From Ciona intestinalis (lineage: Eukaryota > Chordata > Ascidiacea > Phlebobranchia > Cionidae): a stretch of 64,000 nucleotides of DNA. Under the pieces are notes generated by a model that was not told where the DNA came from, did no database searches, and worked only from the letters and a program-made list of their open reading frames with translations. Shown in pieces: positions 47,401 to 59,100 of the stretch; within the stretch, counting starts at the first letter, position 1; each line of letters begins with the position of its first letter. The translations under genes and the position numbers were made by a program. Location of the stretch: contig NC_020167.2 of assembly GCF_000224145.3 (NCBI RefSeq), forward strand, positions 2,495,611-2,559,610, given 5' to 3'.

Positions 47401-50400
47401 GAAAGCCTTTAAGCACACAGGCATTTACATTTCCCTTCCCTGATTTCCCTTCCCTTCCTAGAAGATATTTCCCTTCCCTTCCTAGAAGTGAAGTTGACCC
47501 ATTATAAACACATAGGCAACATAATATTAATATTTTGACGGCAAAAATAATCCTAGTTTCCCCCAAAAAACAGCTTAATTAAGTTTTTTCTAAAAAAAAT
47601 GAGTCTCTAGCCACTAATGCTAACTCTCACCCACCCTTAGCAGCAAAGGGATGAATATGAAGATAATTATCTTGAATAAACTTCGGAATCATCGAATAAT
47701 CCATGAAGAACAAAGAACTTTTGTCAATGATTGAAAGAGAAGATGATTCAGATAAAAGCTGAGATTAAAAGTTAAGAAAGTTTGATCATTTTTTCTACAT
47801 TTCTAATCCATTGTAACAACAAGTGTAATTTTTAATGCGTTTTAAATAATTTATTTACATTTTTTATGTATGTTGAACTTTATTTACTAATAAACACATT
47901 CTTAAAAAACGTAAATTAATGGTCTGTTTTCAAGCAAATGGGGTTTAAAATGTATAAACAATTTTCTAAAAAAAATTCTTTGTTAAATGCATGTATAAAA
48001 GTGTCTCTGAATTGGGCAAAATATCTGTTTAAGTAAATTATCATGGTAAAATTAAAACTGGAGTTACCTTTCTTGCAATTTCGAATATCCCTAAATTGAC
48101 ATCCTTGTGTGTGTTGTCTGCATGCTTCTTTGCATCATCATAAGTTAATGACTTAACACTCGCTTTTAACATGTTCAGGTTATGAAGAACCTGTTTTATG
48201 TGAAAATATCATTAGACCACCATGATGCAATGGGAACATGTCATGAGTATGAAAGGTATTATATTCATGTAGATGCTAAACCTGAATGGCAAGGAAGGGG
48301 AAGGTAATTTTTGGTATTAAAAAGTGATTAGGGCAACCATTAACCAGTAGGTTGGATTTGTTTCATAGAAACATGCAACTAACTATCCGTGTCTATCTTG
48401 TATTTTATAAAGTATTCCGCCAAGTATTATAAATCTGGAAATATTGTGTATGTAATGTATGAGAAGATTTCTTGGACCAAAAACAAGTTACAGAAAATTT
48501 ATTATCCTCACTCACAACAAATTCTTCTGTCGATTATATATCAAGATGACAATATAAACAACATTCAAACATAAATTTCCCATCCAAGTTAGAAAACACC
48601 TCCAGCGCAACTAACCTGTCGAACATCCTGGTTACATCCTCGGATAATCGCTTGCACAGATGGAGGATCAACTTTGAGTCGTTCCTTGTGACAAATGCTC
48701 ATCACTGCTCCCGTGATCTGCTCAACACGTGGACGCTGAAACCTCAGATCGAAGCAGTGGTTCGTGAGCGATCGCATCTTTGGAGTTGATCTGATGTAAA
48801 AGGAAATAGTTTTTCGGTGTTTTGTTGGTTAAAATTATGGCTACATTAGCGCAACCTACCTATCATTACACATGCATATGATTGGTATCTTAGTTTGTTT
48901 AATAAGTTGAATAAGTTCCTGCATTCCCCCCCTGTCTTCATTACCAGCCATCCCATCGACTTCATCCATTAGCATCACATGGTCTGTTTGGGTTTGACAT
49001 TTACCACTCTGAAAAAAACATAATACCAAAAATATTAATTACATATTAGTTAACTATATTTCGATTAAAACCAAAGTAACAAACAAACGATTCGATTGTT
49101 GGATTTAGTTGTTATTTATATTTTCAGCATTTCTACAAAAGTTCAAAGATTTATGATAAACCCAAAATTGATACTTTTTAAACTAGCCTATACCAATATA
49201 CTCATATCCTCTCATTTTTTCCTAAATTATAACTTGTAGTTTACTAATATAGGCAATTCAAAACATACTTGTACATGCTCATTATNNNNNNNNNNNNNNN
49301 NNNNNNNNNNNNNNNNNNNNNNNNNNNNNNNNNNNNNNNNNNNNNNNNNNNNNNNNNNNNNNNNNNNNNNNNNNNNNNNNNNNNNNNNNNNNNNNNNNNN
49401 NNNNNNNNNNGAACAAAATATATTAATTACATATTAGTTAACTATATTTCGATTAAAACCAAAGTAACAAACAAACGATTCGATTGTTGGATTTAGTTGT
49501 TATTTATATTTTTAACATTTCTACAAGAGGTCAAAAACTATTTCCAAACCCAAAATTCATACTTTTTTCACTCCTAGGCTATACCATTATACTCATGTTA
49601 TCTTATTCTTTGGTTAAACACAATTTGTAGTTTAAGTTACTTAAATGGGCAATTTCACAAAACTTTTACATGCTCATTTTAATCCAGGGGTTCTTAAACT
49701 TTTTGAAACACGCCCCCTAATACAGATCTTAACAAAGTAGCGCCTCACCCCCTTTTTGTTAAATTATCACAGTGGTGTTCAATTAATTTCTGTCATGATC
49801 CACCATAGCCAAACCTGACAATTGGACATGCTTTAAACCGCGCCCACTTGGTTGACTGTATATTTGTATTATTGCGTAAAACATATTATCGCGATCAACG
49901 CAAAAGTGAAATCAAATAAACGTTTGGTTTACGTTTGCGTCGTAGTTTAACCTCATATTTACCATGTTTTTTCTTAGCCAGGTAGACTGTTTGTTACAAA
50001 TAGTAGGGATTCATTGCATCATCATAGCGATTGTTCTGCCTGGCAATTAATTACGACATAATAGCAATTCACACGGGATTATTAGCGTCATAATAGGGAA
50101 TGACATCTCCTCATTTAACATGTGTAAGAGGTTTAAAAACAAGCCTAAATGTTTGCTTTTTTAATTTAACTTTTACATGCGTCATAGTTTAGCCTTTTGA
50201 ACACCAATGTAATAACACTTTATTTTATAGTTTTTCGCGCCCCCCTTCCGAGTATTACACGCCCCCCAGTTAAAGAACCACTGTTTTAATCATCATATTA
50301 TTGATAATGTATAATTACTTTTAATTATTACCTTTGAGCCAAAGATTTCCGAAATACTTGTATTTTGAAGTGACGTGCTAACATCTTCTTGTAAAGTTCG

Positions 50401-53400
50401 TTTACTACGTTGGTCGCTTGCATTTAGTTCAATGAAAGAAAATCCTAATTCCTAAAAAAATACAACAAACTAAAATGTTATACTGAGACATCATTACAAC
50501 TTTATTAACTCCTTAAAAAAATATTAAAATAGTTCAGAAATGATTTATATACCTACTAACAGAATTTAAAACCTTTAACTTTATTACAACTTTAAATTGA
50601 TTAATTTTTCTTTTGCTTTTTATGTCAAAAATAATTGTTTTGCAGTATATCCGGTAGCTTGATACCAACTTTTAAAATTCTAAAACCTACTTGGCAAGCC
50701 AATGTAGCTGTTGTAGTTTTACCAACACCAGGTGGTCCAGAGAGCAGTGCGGCTTTAAAACCCACCCCTGTTGGGTCACCACCTCCCCACTGATTTGTTT
50801 TCGGCTTCGGTTTTGACTTCCCAGTTGCTGTTCTGTTGTTTGAGTGCCAGTTTCTCAACCACTGCAACAGTTTGTTCATATTGCTGCTTGCCCCTTGCTG
50901 GCCAATTATCTGTTTAATCGTTTTAGGTTTATACTTGTCAACCCACATCAATTGGTGGGTGTTGTTACCAGCAACAAGCTTTTGGGATGCGGGCAAAGAT
51001 GACAACGACCCTTGGGAGTTAGCCGAGGTTTGACTTGACTGACTGGACGACATTTCGATTTTGGGTGGTTTGGGACTTTTCTTGGGTTGCGTGGATGGTA
51101 ACTTTGTGATACTGAGGATAAAACAGAAAAAAATGTGAAGTGCTTTGTATAGGAAAATAATTTTTACCAGATTGTGCTTGATTAATCAATGCAACAATTT
51201 TAAAAGGATTTTATTAAAATGAGTTGGGTTGCGGTTTGTGTATTCCTAACCATGTTTTGGGAAAAAATAACCATGTACACATTAAAAAAACTGCCTTAAA
51301 TTTTTACCTTTCTTTTTTTATGGCAGTTTCTGCCTTTGGACTTTTCTTTGTCTTTACAGGACTCTCATAGACATCATATTTTGATTTTTTCCCCTTTAAA
51401 GTTCGGATCAGGTCAAGAAATTCATCTTCTTCAATTATTTTCGTCTTGTGCTGCTTTGCCTGGAATAATAATAAAAAACAAATTTATATATAATTTAGCA
51501 TGTTTAAAAATGTTAAAATATATCAACTTACCTTGTTTAACTTTGATTCTCCAGCATCTGTTCCAGTTATCAAGTAAGAAGTTCGGCCACTAACAGCGCT
51601 AACAACTTTACCACCGTATCTTTCCACAAGTGATTTGATCTCCTCACGACTGAGTGAATCCTGCACTCCAGTGATAACGAAACTAAGTCCTTCCATGCAG
51701 TTCTTTTCACCCTGGTGAAAATGGTGTAGTACAATAAGCCACACATAATATACAACTACAAACAAAATGTTTTTACTAATTGATAGTAATTCTTTAGAAA
51801 AAGTCATTTTTAGCGCAACTACAATACATGGTTAACTAAAACTACCTTTGGAATTTCTTTTGATCCTGGATTTGGAGGTCCACCTCTATTTTGCCACTGC
51901 TTGTATTTCATAAATCGTTCTTTTTTAGCACTTGACTGTTCAGTTTCTGTCAAAGCAGTTTTTTTCTCTGGTGTCACCTTTTTAGGAGTTAGTTTTGTCT
52001 CGGAAGTTTTTCGTGATTTGACTTCTTCTGTTTCTTTAACGATTTTATCCACTTTTGTTTTCACAGTTTTACTTTCTGAAGGTTCCTCTTTAATCTGTTT
52101 ACTTTTATCAGAAGAAGTTTTCTTGGGTTGACTTTTTCTTAATTTTGATTCTGTTTTTATATCAACATCATTCATTCTTGCACTCGCTGCCTTAGCAAGT
52201 TTACTTGCAACAGTTGATCCACCTAAAATAACAAGCACCAAAATTATGTAGGATCATGAGAAACTCAACTTATTTATCCTCATGCATCAAGGCAGCAACA
52301 GTTTTTATAATACCACTGGGTTTGAACAACTTGTTGCTCGAAGAAACATATGAACACAAACACAAAATGATGACAGCATACAACCTCGAACCCATACCCT
52401 CTGGTTTAGTAAACAAGCGTGCTACAAAGGGGTTTTAAAAACAATTTTACAAATGATTTCTGTACATAGTGCATGTTTGGCAAGACCCTTAACCATAACC
52501 ATTAACCATAACTGTTAACCCTAACTCTAACCAAAGGATTTCTAAAAGCAAAATAAATGTAAGAAAACTCTTGGAGCAAATTATCCTAAAACCTGTTTTT
52601 AGTAACCAGAATAATTGTCACCAAACACATTGTTACCTTTTATTTGTTCATTAACTTCCTTGGGAAGAACATCTTCAAGATCATCAAATGCATCAACTGG
52701 CTCCTAATAAAATAAGAAGTTGTTAAGCTGTTATTATAATTAAGGTTTATTTAGGTTTCTAAACTATTATTACTTAGAATGGAAAGACAAACAAGGTGCA
52801 ACTTAAGTGTAGAAAAACAGGATGGATGAATTACTTGATCAAGATCAAAAGCTGGACAGAATTGCCTTCCTTTTATACTAGCTTAAATTATATTTAGTAA
52901 ATTTCTTACTTTTTTAGGAAGTTTGTTCTTGCTCTCTGCTTTCCCATCAGAATTCTTTCGCTTTTGAATTCGACTTTTTTCAGGAGTTGGTTTGAAATTA
53001 CCAAAAAAACTTGATGGAGTGGTTTCTTTCAAGTTTACATTCACTTCTTTGATTGTTCGCTTTTTACGACGAACTTTTTTCGTCTTTGAGCTTTCATCCT
53101 CTGATATAAAAAAAAGTTAAATAGATATGCAGTTATTAATAAGTTAAATTGATCTATATTTAAAGAAAATTTAACAACTTAAACCACTGGTTTTATATAG
53201 GCATGCCGAGTATAATACTATTTATCAAAATAATAAAGTGAACCTCAATATATATATTTTACTAATTCTGTCATAAAAAAGCTTGATACCAATTTACTGC
53301 TGTACAACCACTGATCTAGATCTAAAACTAAACAAGTAACTGTTTTTATTCAGTCCATTGTGCATCAGTGCATGTATGATGTCTGATGCCTCCTATTGGG

Positions 53401-54624
53401 GACCTTGGGTTCATCCGAGAGGCCACTCAATGGCAATTACCTAACACTTTTAAGAACTATTCATTTGTAATAGGTAACTTATGTTAGATATATAGAAAAA
53501 CAATAAATATCTATATAGTAGGGTGGGGGAAGATAGGACACCTTTAGCACATAATATCCAAGTATCCTGATCTTGTTTTAAACAATTAACAATGGTCCAG
53601 AAGCCGTGAGGATATAGTTTTATAATTCTTTGAATGTTCTTTGTTTACGACCAAATGGGGCGAGAAAATAGAACGAAAAGGTGTCCCATCTTCCCCCACC
53701 CTACTATATGATTAAAACATCAGAAAAACAATATATATAATTGAAAGTCACCATATTTACCCGAGTCAGGAATAATATCAGATGAATTAAGTTGTTTTCT
53801 TACTTTAGTAGGAAGAGGATTTTCATCTGAACTGTCTGTGTGTAAAATGACTTTTCATGCATGAGGGCCTAGGTTTATGTTTTTTTATTATTAAATAAAA
53901 AATAAGAACGGTGTGTCTAAAATATAACAGTTTCTGACATATTGTTGTTTATAGAAAACCCACTATTTATTGCCTAGAATTCCTAACAATCTGTATGCAA
54001 GCAACCATATTACCAGGAATATTTTGATACAAAACTTGTCACTAACAGAACAACAATTCCCTAAACTGCTATTAAAGTATTGTATAACTACTTCTTTATT
54101 AAATACCTAAATAAAAAAGTCTAGTCAATCCATTTAGAGAAAAAAGCATGAGGTTTTCCTTATTACATTACAAAGAATCCCTCTAAAATGTAATTGAGCA
54201 CAGTGTGAAAAAAAAACTACATTAAAAACTTAATGGACTGTACATAATGCACGAACTGCGGTACACACAATGTACACCGGGCCTACTGACATTTCAAAGG
54301 TACAGCAATACAAAAAATCTCCAATGTTCAAAAATGCCATATGACCGCAGTCTCGAACCATGTCCATTTATTGTCTTCCAAAAAAAAAATTTTACATAAA
54401 AATTTGCTACATAGCTTTCATACAACTTTGTGAAACATTGTATACCTGAATCGAACAACACTCCCTTCTTTATTTTCTTCTTTGGTTTCTTCTTTGATTT
54501 CTCCTCTTCGCTTGAAACGGATGACTTTGATTTGCTTCCTGAACCAAAGAAACTACGGATATCCTAAAATATAAAAAAATTGCGATACCTTGTATATATA
54601 TAATTTTTTATGAGAAATTACCAT
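44452..54624 (-). CDS. RFC1: Replication factor C subunit 1 (complete, 20 coding exons)
   Basis: Large subunit of the RFC clamp loader, which opens PCNA and places it on primer-template DNA. Exons: 54622-54624, 54446-54563, 53761-53832, 52910-53100, 52637-52703, 51846-52222, 51532-51711, 51308-51459, 50691-51111, 50332-50451, 48860-49008, 48616-48790, 48068-48190, 47635-47758, 46990-47199, 46714-46807, 45982-46150, 45533-45650, 45192-45274, 44452-44547. Phases agree throughout and give 1013 residues (human about 1148). Exon 1 encodes only the initiator Met. The N terminus MDIRSFFG matches the PCNA-binding start of RFC1. A BRCT domain follows (from about 277; SFVITGVQDSLSREEIKSLV). Then come the AAA+ module with Walker A GPPGVGKT (about 512-519) and Walker B MDEVDGMAGNEDRGG, the RFC1 C-terminal domain, and a Lys-rich tail. 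Introns hold a hAT element, a MITE and a 125-N gap. Confidence 0.97.
44632..44850 (+). mobile_element. tRNA-headed SINE in the last RFC1 intron
   Basis: Head ATGGCAGAGTGGTTGGAAAG (tRNA-like A-box region), body TGTCCCTGGACAAGACACCT, then CGTTATAACACGGACG and CACCTCGTGCCAGCTTACGA, as in the other SINE copies. Confidence 0.7.
44865..45100 (-). mobile_element. SINE fragment, inverted
   Basis: On the minus strand this has the body phrases (TGTCCTTGGGCAAGACGG and TTAGTGGTCACTAATGGG). It directly follows the plus-strand SINE, forming an inverted pair. Confidence 0.55.
46850..46945. mobile_element. MITE remnant in an RFC1 intron
   Basis: ACATGCCCCATCTTATCCGA followed by CCATACTGTA resembles the MITE right terminus, with CTACCAAATGG before it. 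The left half is absent. Confidence 0.5.
47428..47488. repeat. Short pyrimidine-rich tandem repeat
   Basis: The unit ATTTCCCTTCCCTTCCTAGA (about 22 bp) is repeated two to three times in an RFC1 intron. Confidence 0.75.
49029..49680. repeat. Direct duplication around the 125-N gap in an RFC1 intron
   Basis: The block beginning ATATTAATTACATATTAGTT occurs before the gap (from about 49032) and again after it (from about 49417), each followed by about 240-250 bases that match with scattered changes. No exon is included. Confidence 0.85.
49286..49410. other. Assembly gap, 125 N
   Basis: A run of 125 N between the two halves of the direct duplication in the RFC1 intron. Confidence 1.
49685..50283. 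mobile_element. hAT-like non-autonomous element
   Basis: A 599-bp element in an RFC1 intron with inverted ends CAGGGGTTCTTAAAC and TTAAAGAACCACTG, flanked by an exact 8-bp duplication TTTTAATC (49677-49684 and 50284-50291). CAG...CTG ends and 8-bp target duplications are hAT hallmarks. No transposase frame is present, so it is a MITE-type derivative. Near both ends it has C-rich tracts (ACGCCCCC, GCGCCCCCC) lying inside the inverted ends. Confidence 0.92.
52436..52540. repeat. Simple repeat of ACCATA/AACC units with SINE-like phrase
   Basis: After TTTGGCAAGACCCTTAACC, which resembles the SINE body phrase, comes a degenerate run of CCATTAACCATAAC and CCCTAACTCTAACC. Probably a SINE remnant with an expanded tail, in an RFC1 intron. 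Confidence 0.5.
53516..53706. mobile_element. MITE, copy 8, near-consensus
   Basis: Left end TAGTAGGGTGGGGGAAGATA, right end TCTTCCCCCACCCTACTA. About 30 bp of inverted terminal repeat is nearly perfect, and TA flanks both sides. It is the best-preserved copy in the window and lies in an RFC1 intron. Confidence 0.95.
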
Positions 54625-56172
54625 TTTATATCTCCTGGATCAATGCAGCAGAATGTATGTGTGCCTATTGCTCTAAATAAAAGATTTATATTGTTAAAAC
54701 AAACTAGTTTAACATATGTTATTACTTGTACCACTGCTTAGGCGTTGCATTTTAACATTCTACATTGAATGATGACAAATTAAAATTAATGTAACTTTAA
54801 TAACTGTTTGTTTTAGATATGGTGAACACGAAGCAGGTAGAAGTGAGGAAAAAAAAGTTAAAAACATGGCTACTTCTTACTTCTATATACCACTATCATG
54901 TTCTGGTTTTTGTATTATTATAGTGGGGAAAAAGATTCTAAATTATCTGAGTGATTTCGCCTTAATGGAATGAAATCTGCAGATATTAAGTGCTGGAGCA
55001 CAACGTAAAACAATGCTAGTGTTTTTCCCAGTAAGGCAAAATAAATAGTGTGGAAATTTCCCGCGAAATTCATTACCTTATAGCTCCAACTACCGGTAGT
55101 GATCTTTGCGTTTATGATCACTCTTTCTCGCGTGGGGAAACAGAAAACAAGTTTGAGTTTTTTATGAAAACTGCTAACCATGGACTAGTTTGGTTAACGA
55201 ACGATGTATTAGGTACTTGTGCAAAACTATTCCCTGTCCAGCTTATCTTTGAATCCAATTTGTATGTTGATACTATTAGTTTTTTCACATGCGTGTGCAA
55301 CTCTGGAACGACTTGAGGGAGTCACAGTAGGGCAAGTTAGGCAACCTTGTTATTCGTAGAAATTCGACTATTCAAATGGTCCAGGCTTCTCGTGAACCTC
55401 ATTTATCCTGCCGACTGCCGTTTACTATTTATAACAAACTAGATTACATTCAAATTTGTATATTTTCAGATAGATTTAGTGAATTTTCAACGGCCATTGC
55501 GAATACAAGAACAAAGATACGCGAAAATGATAAAAATGAATCAGTCTAGAAGTAAAACGCAAAAACAAACCTGTTTAAAATACATAAAATCATAGTAAAC
55601 GAACAAACCAAGAACAAATCAAAAGTTACAGAATAGATTAGGTAGCGGCTGCATTTGTTACTCGTGCGGAGTGAACCGCTGAAGTGCAAGGTCATGCCAA
55701 GGTGACGATGTGAATAGAAAAAAAAACAGGATAGAAGTGGTTTAAATCCAGTCATCCTCGAGGAATGAAGCAGGTAGTACTCTCATGATGTCATCCAAAA
55801 CCGCATCCGTTGTAAAATAAATAAGAAATGAACGAAGAACGTATGTAACTACCCAACCAAGGGAAGCAGGTCACGATAATGGCTTAGAAAGTTACAAGTT
55901 TGTGCCCACCACTACCTCTAGTGGTTTAAATCCTGGCCTGCCATGACGCAGCTGCTCCACAGTGAAATTACGTCTAAAAAACAACATTTTCGTTCACATT
56001 TTTTGTACATCGTTAGATGTCGGAAACGTATATGTCTAACAAAATATCATGAATGGCAATATGTGTACCTTACCAAACCAATAACATAGCTTGCTAATAA
56101 CTTTTGAGCATACGTAATTCCAAGTTTAATTTAGTACAAACCTAACAACTTATTGTAGATGAATTAATGACG
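54625..56172. other. Spacer between the ARHGEF17-like gene and RFC1
   Basis: About 1.5 kb between two genes on the same strand. It should contain the RFC1 promoter and the 3' UTR of the ARHGEF17-like gene. Open frames at 54918-55316 on both strands have no recognisable character. Confidence 0.5.
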
Positions 56173-59100
56173 CTAGGTCTTCCATAACAACAAGTGGTTC
56201 GTGCTGTCTTCTCTTCCAGCTGCCTCGCTTGCTGAGTTCATCCGGAAGTCTTCGTATCTAATCCAAACATTAGTTTGTTAAATAACAGCATTATACTAAG
56301 TAAACCAATCTTAGCAATTTAACTTGTGCGGAGCTGTATGTGAAGTGTTACGAAGTGATTAAGCTACAACAGGTAACTGTGATATAGCAGTCTGGTAATT
56401 GAGACAACAAACAGCAAATACTATCAGCTGCGTACATTTTATAATTAGAAAATGGTAAGTAACATACCCGTCTCCTCCGCTGATGATGATCGTGTTTGAC
56501 CGGGTTTGGCTGGATGTAGATGCAGATGAGGATCGCCGCTTCGTCGATGATGATCTTCGTGATCCTAAACACAGGTCGAGCATTAAACACTAAAGTTGGT
56601 TTGTTATTATATGCTTTATTACCTCTTTGCGGGGGGGTTTCCTTTTCCATGACATCTACTGACGTAATGAAGCGCACGTGACCGGTGTGGCCATACGTCA
56701 GACCCTGTGGTATAATTGGTAGCGAAAGGGAAGAAGTGCTGGCTGTAACGCTCGGTAGCGCCAACGTGAGGACGACTCCAGCGCTCGTGCCTACCCACAA
56801 GAGGTCCTTACATACAAGTAAAGAAGTGATGCGAAGACACGCAGCCTTATGTTGTCGGATGATGGCGTCGGAACCTGTGTTACAATAAGATCAAATAAAA
56901 ACAATTCATGCCAATACATAAAAAATATAGTAATTAAAAAACATTAAAGTATAAACTAAAAGCGCAGACTTTATGCCAAACACAGGGTGCACAGAACAAC
57001 TTACTCGCAAGCATCTTGCTAACAGGATGCGAGACATCCACCTCTGCCAACAGGTCGTGAGTAACACTGTGGAAAAGCTTGATTTGCGATCTTCGATCGA
57101 GGGCGACCCAGACTCCATAACCAGAAGAGACCATGCAGAAGATCTGAATCATTGTGAGAATTTTGTTGTATTAAAATACAGTGCGTCATATTCTATTTAA
57201 AACAATACACTCCGTCGTCAGCAACAATATACAAAAGCGCATTGTTATTTGGTATAATATCAGTTGAGAATAAAATACACAGTAGCTCCAGTGGCGCAAT
57301 CGGTTAGCGCGCCGTACTTATATAACAGTATCGGAGACATGCGGAGGTTGTGAGTTCGAGCCTCACCTGGAGCACTATTTTAACGACCTTTTATAAAATA
57401 TAGCTTACTTGTCGCTTGCTGTCTTGGCTGACTGCGAAGAACGACTTCACGTTGTGAGTTTTCATATCAAGTATCATGATTTGGTTTTGACAACCACACC
57501 ACAATTCCTTTTCGTTTACAACCAACATTCTTGTTATCGGGTTCGGGGAAGTACCTAGTAAATCAGCGAAAAACGTTATTAAAAACATATATCAAATTAA
57601 TACTGTGTCCCTAAACTTGCGCTTTATATGAAACCATCCAATTAAACGTTGTCACTTATTTTTCAATGGTTTTAATTATATAAAGATCAATTTTGTACAA
57701 TGTGCAAAAACGTAATCGTTGCATGAAGGTCTCTTATCAAGCAATATAGCACAGCTTATATTTTATATGAGTAAGTATAAAATTAAGACTTTGTTTTAAG
57801 TTTGCACATCACGGCACATAATATTAGTCATCTCGATATTAAATATAAAATTGTAGTTCAAACCCACCAAGTGAAATGCTCTTTTTGTTGTCAAAGTCCC
57901 AGTGACCAGTCGCTTTATCACGAAAATATATGATGAGATCTCCGTTGCTTAAAGCTACGTATACCTGCAACACAAGATTCCATTAAAACTTGGGTCTCGG
58001 TGCATAGATAACATCTCTCTATCGATGCGTTACGCAGGTGGTGCGGAATTCAACAAGATAGACATGTACGAGCAAAAATTGATTAAATTCTTGAAAACAA
58101 GAAGTTAATTTATCACTTTCCGCTAAGAGGTAGGTTGCTGGTTTGATTGACGTGTTGGGTGTCTGGTCGGCTTCCGTAAAAGGGAACGTTCAAACCGATG
58201 AAGTGTAAGAAAGTTTCTGATATTGACTTACCTGACCATCCCGATGCAGAATGCATTGGACCGATGCGTTGTGGTTCAAATGTACGCACTGTTTGTTGCC
58301 TTTGATGGCTTCAGCGGTGGAGTACACTTTGATTCTACGTGGAAGGAAAGAAGGTTTAAGGTATTACGGAGCGGTAATCTGCTACGCGGTTAATTTGTTG
58401 AGACCAAATGGTTTCTGTCACGTAAGAAGCGTTGCAATTAGGTGAATCACAATCTGATACAGCTCTGCGGTGATCTATCATCGTCATCGTCCGCTTATTA
58501 CGAAGCAAGATAACACCGGTTGTATCCGGTTTGGGTCGGATGGAATTCAGTCTTGCGTGGTTAGATAGATGAAAATCTTTAAATGATCGTAAGTATAATC
58601 ATGATTGACACGCCCGCAATCGCCGTAGAGTGGATTGGGATTTTCTCTAAGCAGTTGATAAATTGCAAACGGAGATTCTGTAAGCTCCAGTGGCGCAATC
58701 GGTTAGCGAGCCGTACTTAAATAACAGTATCGGAGACATGCGGAGGTTGTGAGTTCGAGCCTCACCTGGAGCACGTTTTCACCTGGAGCACGTAGCAAAA
58801 ACAACAACCTTAAGATCGAAATTAAGTTTTGGCCATCTACACTATACAAAAAAACTTTAAAGAAAAATCTTCGTTATATTTATAAAGTATTTCTTTTCAG
58901 CATATATATATCAGCACTTACTTTCCGTCTTCAGTGCCCAACCACATGGAACCATGGTTGGACAACATCTTGCTACCCATGCTGTTCTTCCCAGCTAAAG
59001 GTGGATGTTTTGTCATAGAAGATGTGCTGTCACTCAAGAGATCTTCCAAGCTCCCATGGAGCGTCGAACCATCACTATCCTTCTTGAACGCACCACTGCC

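Noticed and set aside
47428-47488. Possible CRISPR-like spaced repeats
   Set aside because: Two to three tandem pyrimidine-rich units without unique spacers, in a eukaryotic intron.
52487-52535. Possible interstitial telomere repeat (CCCTAA-like)
   Set aside because: Only one or two near matches within a degenerate ACCATA repeat, not a run of TTAGGG units.
55050-55316. 88-codon plus-strand frame between RFC1 and the ARHGEF17-like gene
   Set aside because: No recognisable motif, overlapping frames exist on the other strand, and there are no clear splice or expression signals.
58684-58773. Functional tRNA-Leu(UAA)
   Set aside because: The body is that of tRNA-Ile with the Ile intron, lacks the long variable arm of tRNA-Leu, and has a broken D stem. 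Called a pseudogene instead.
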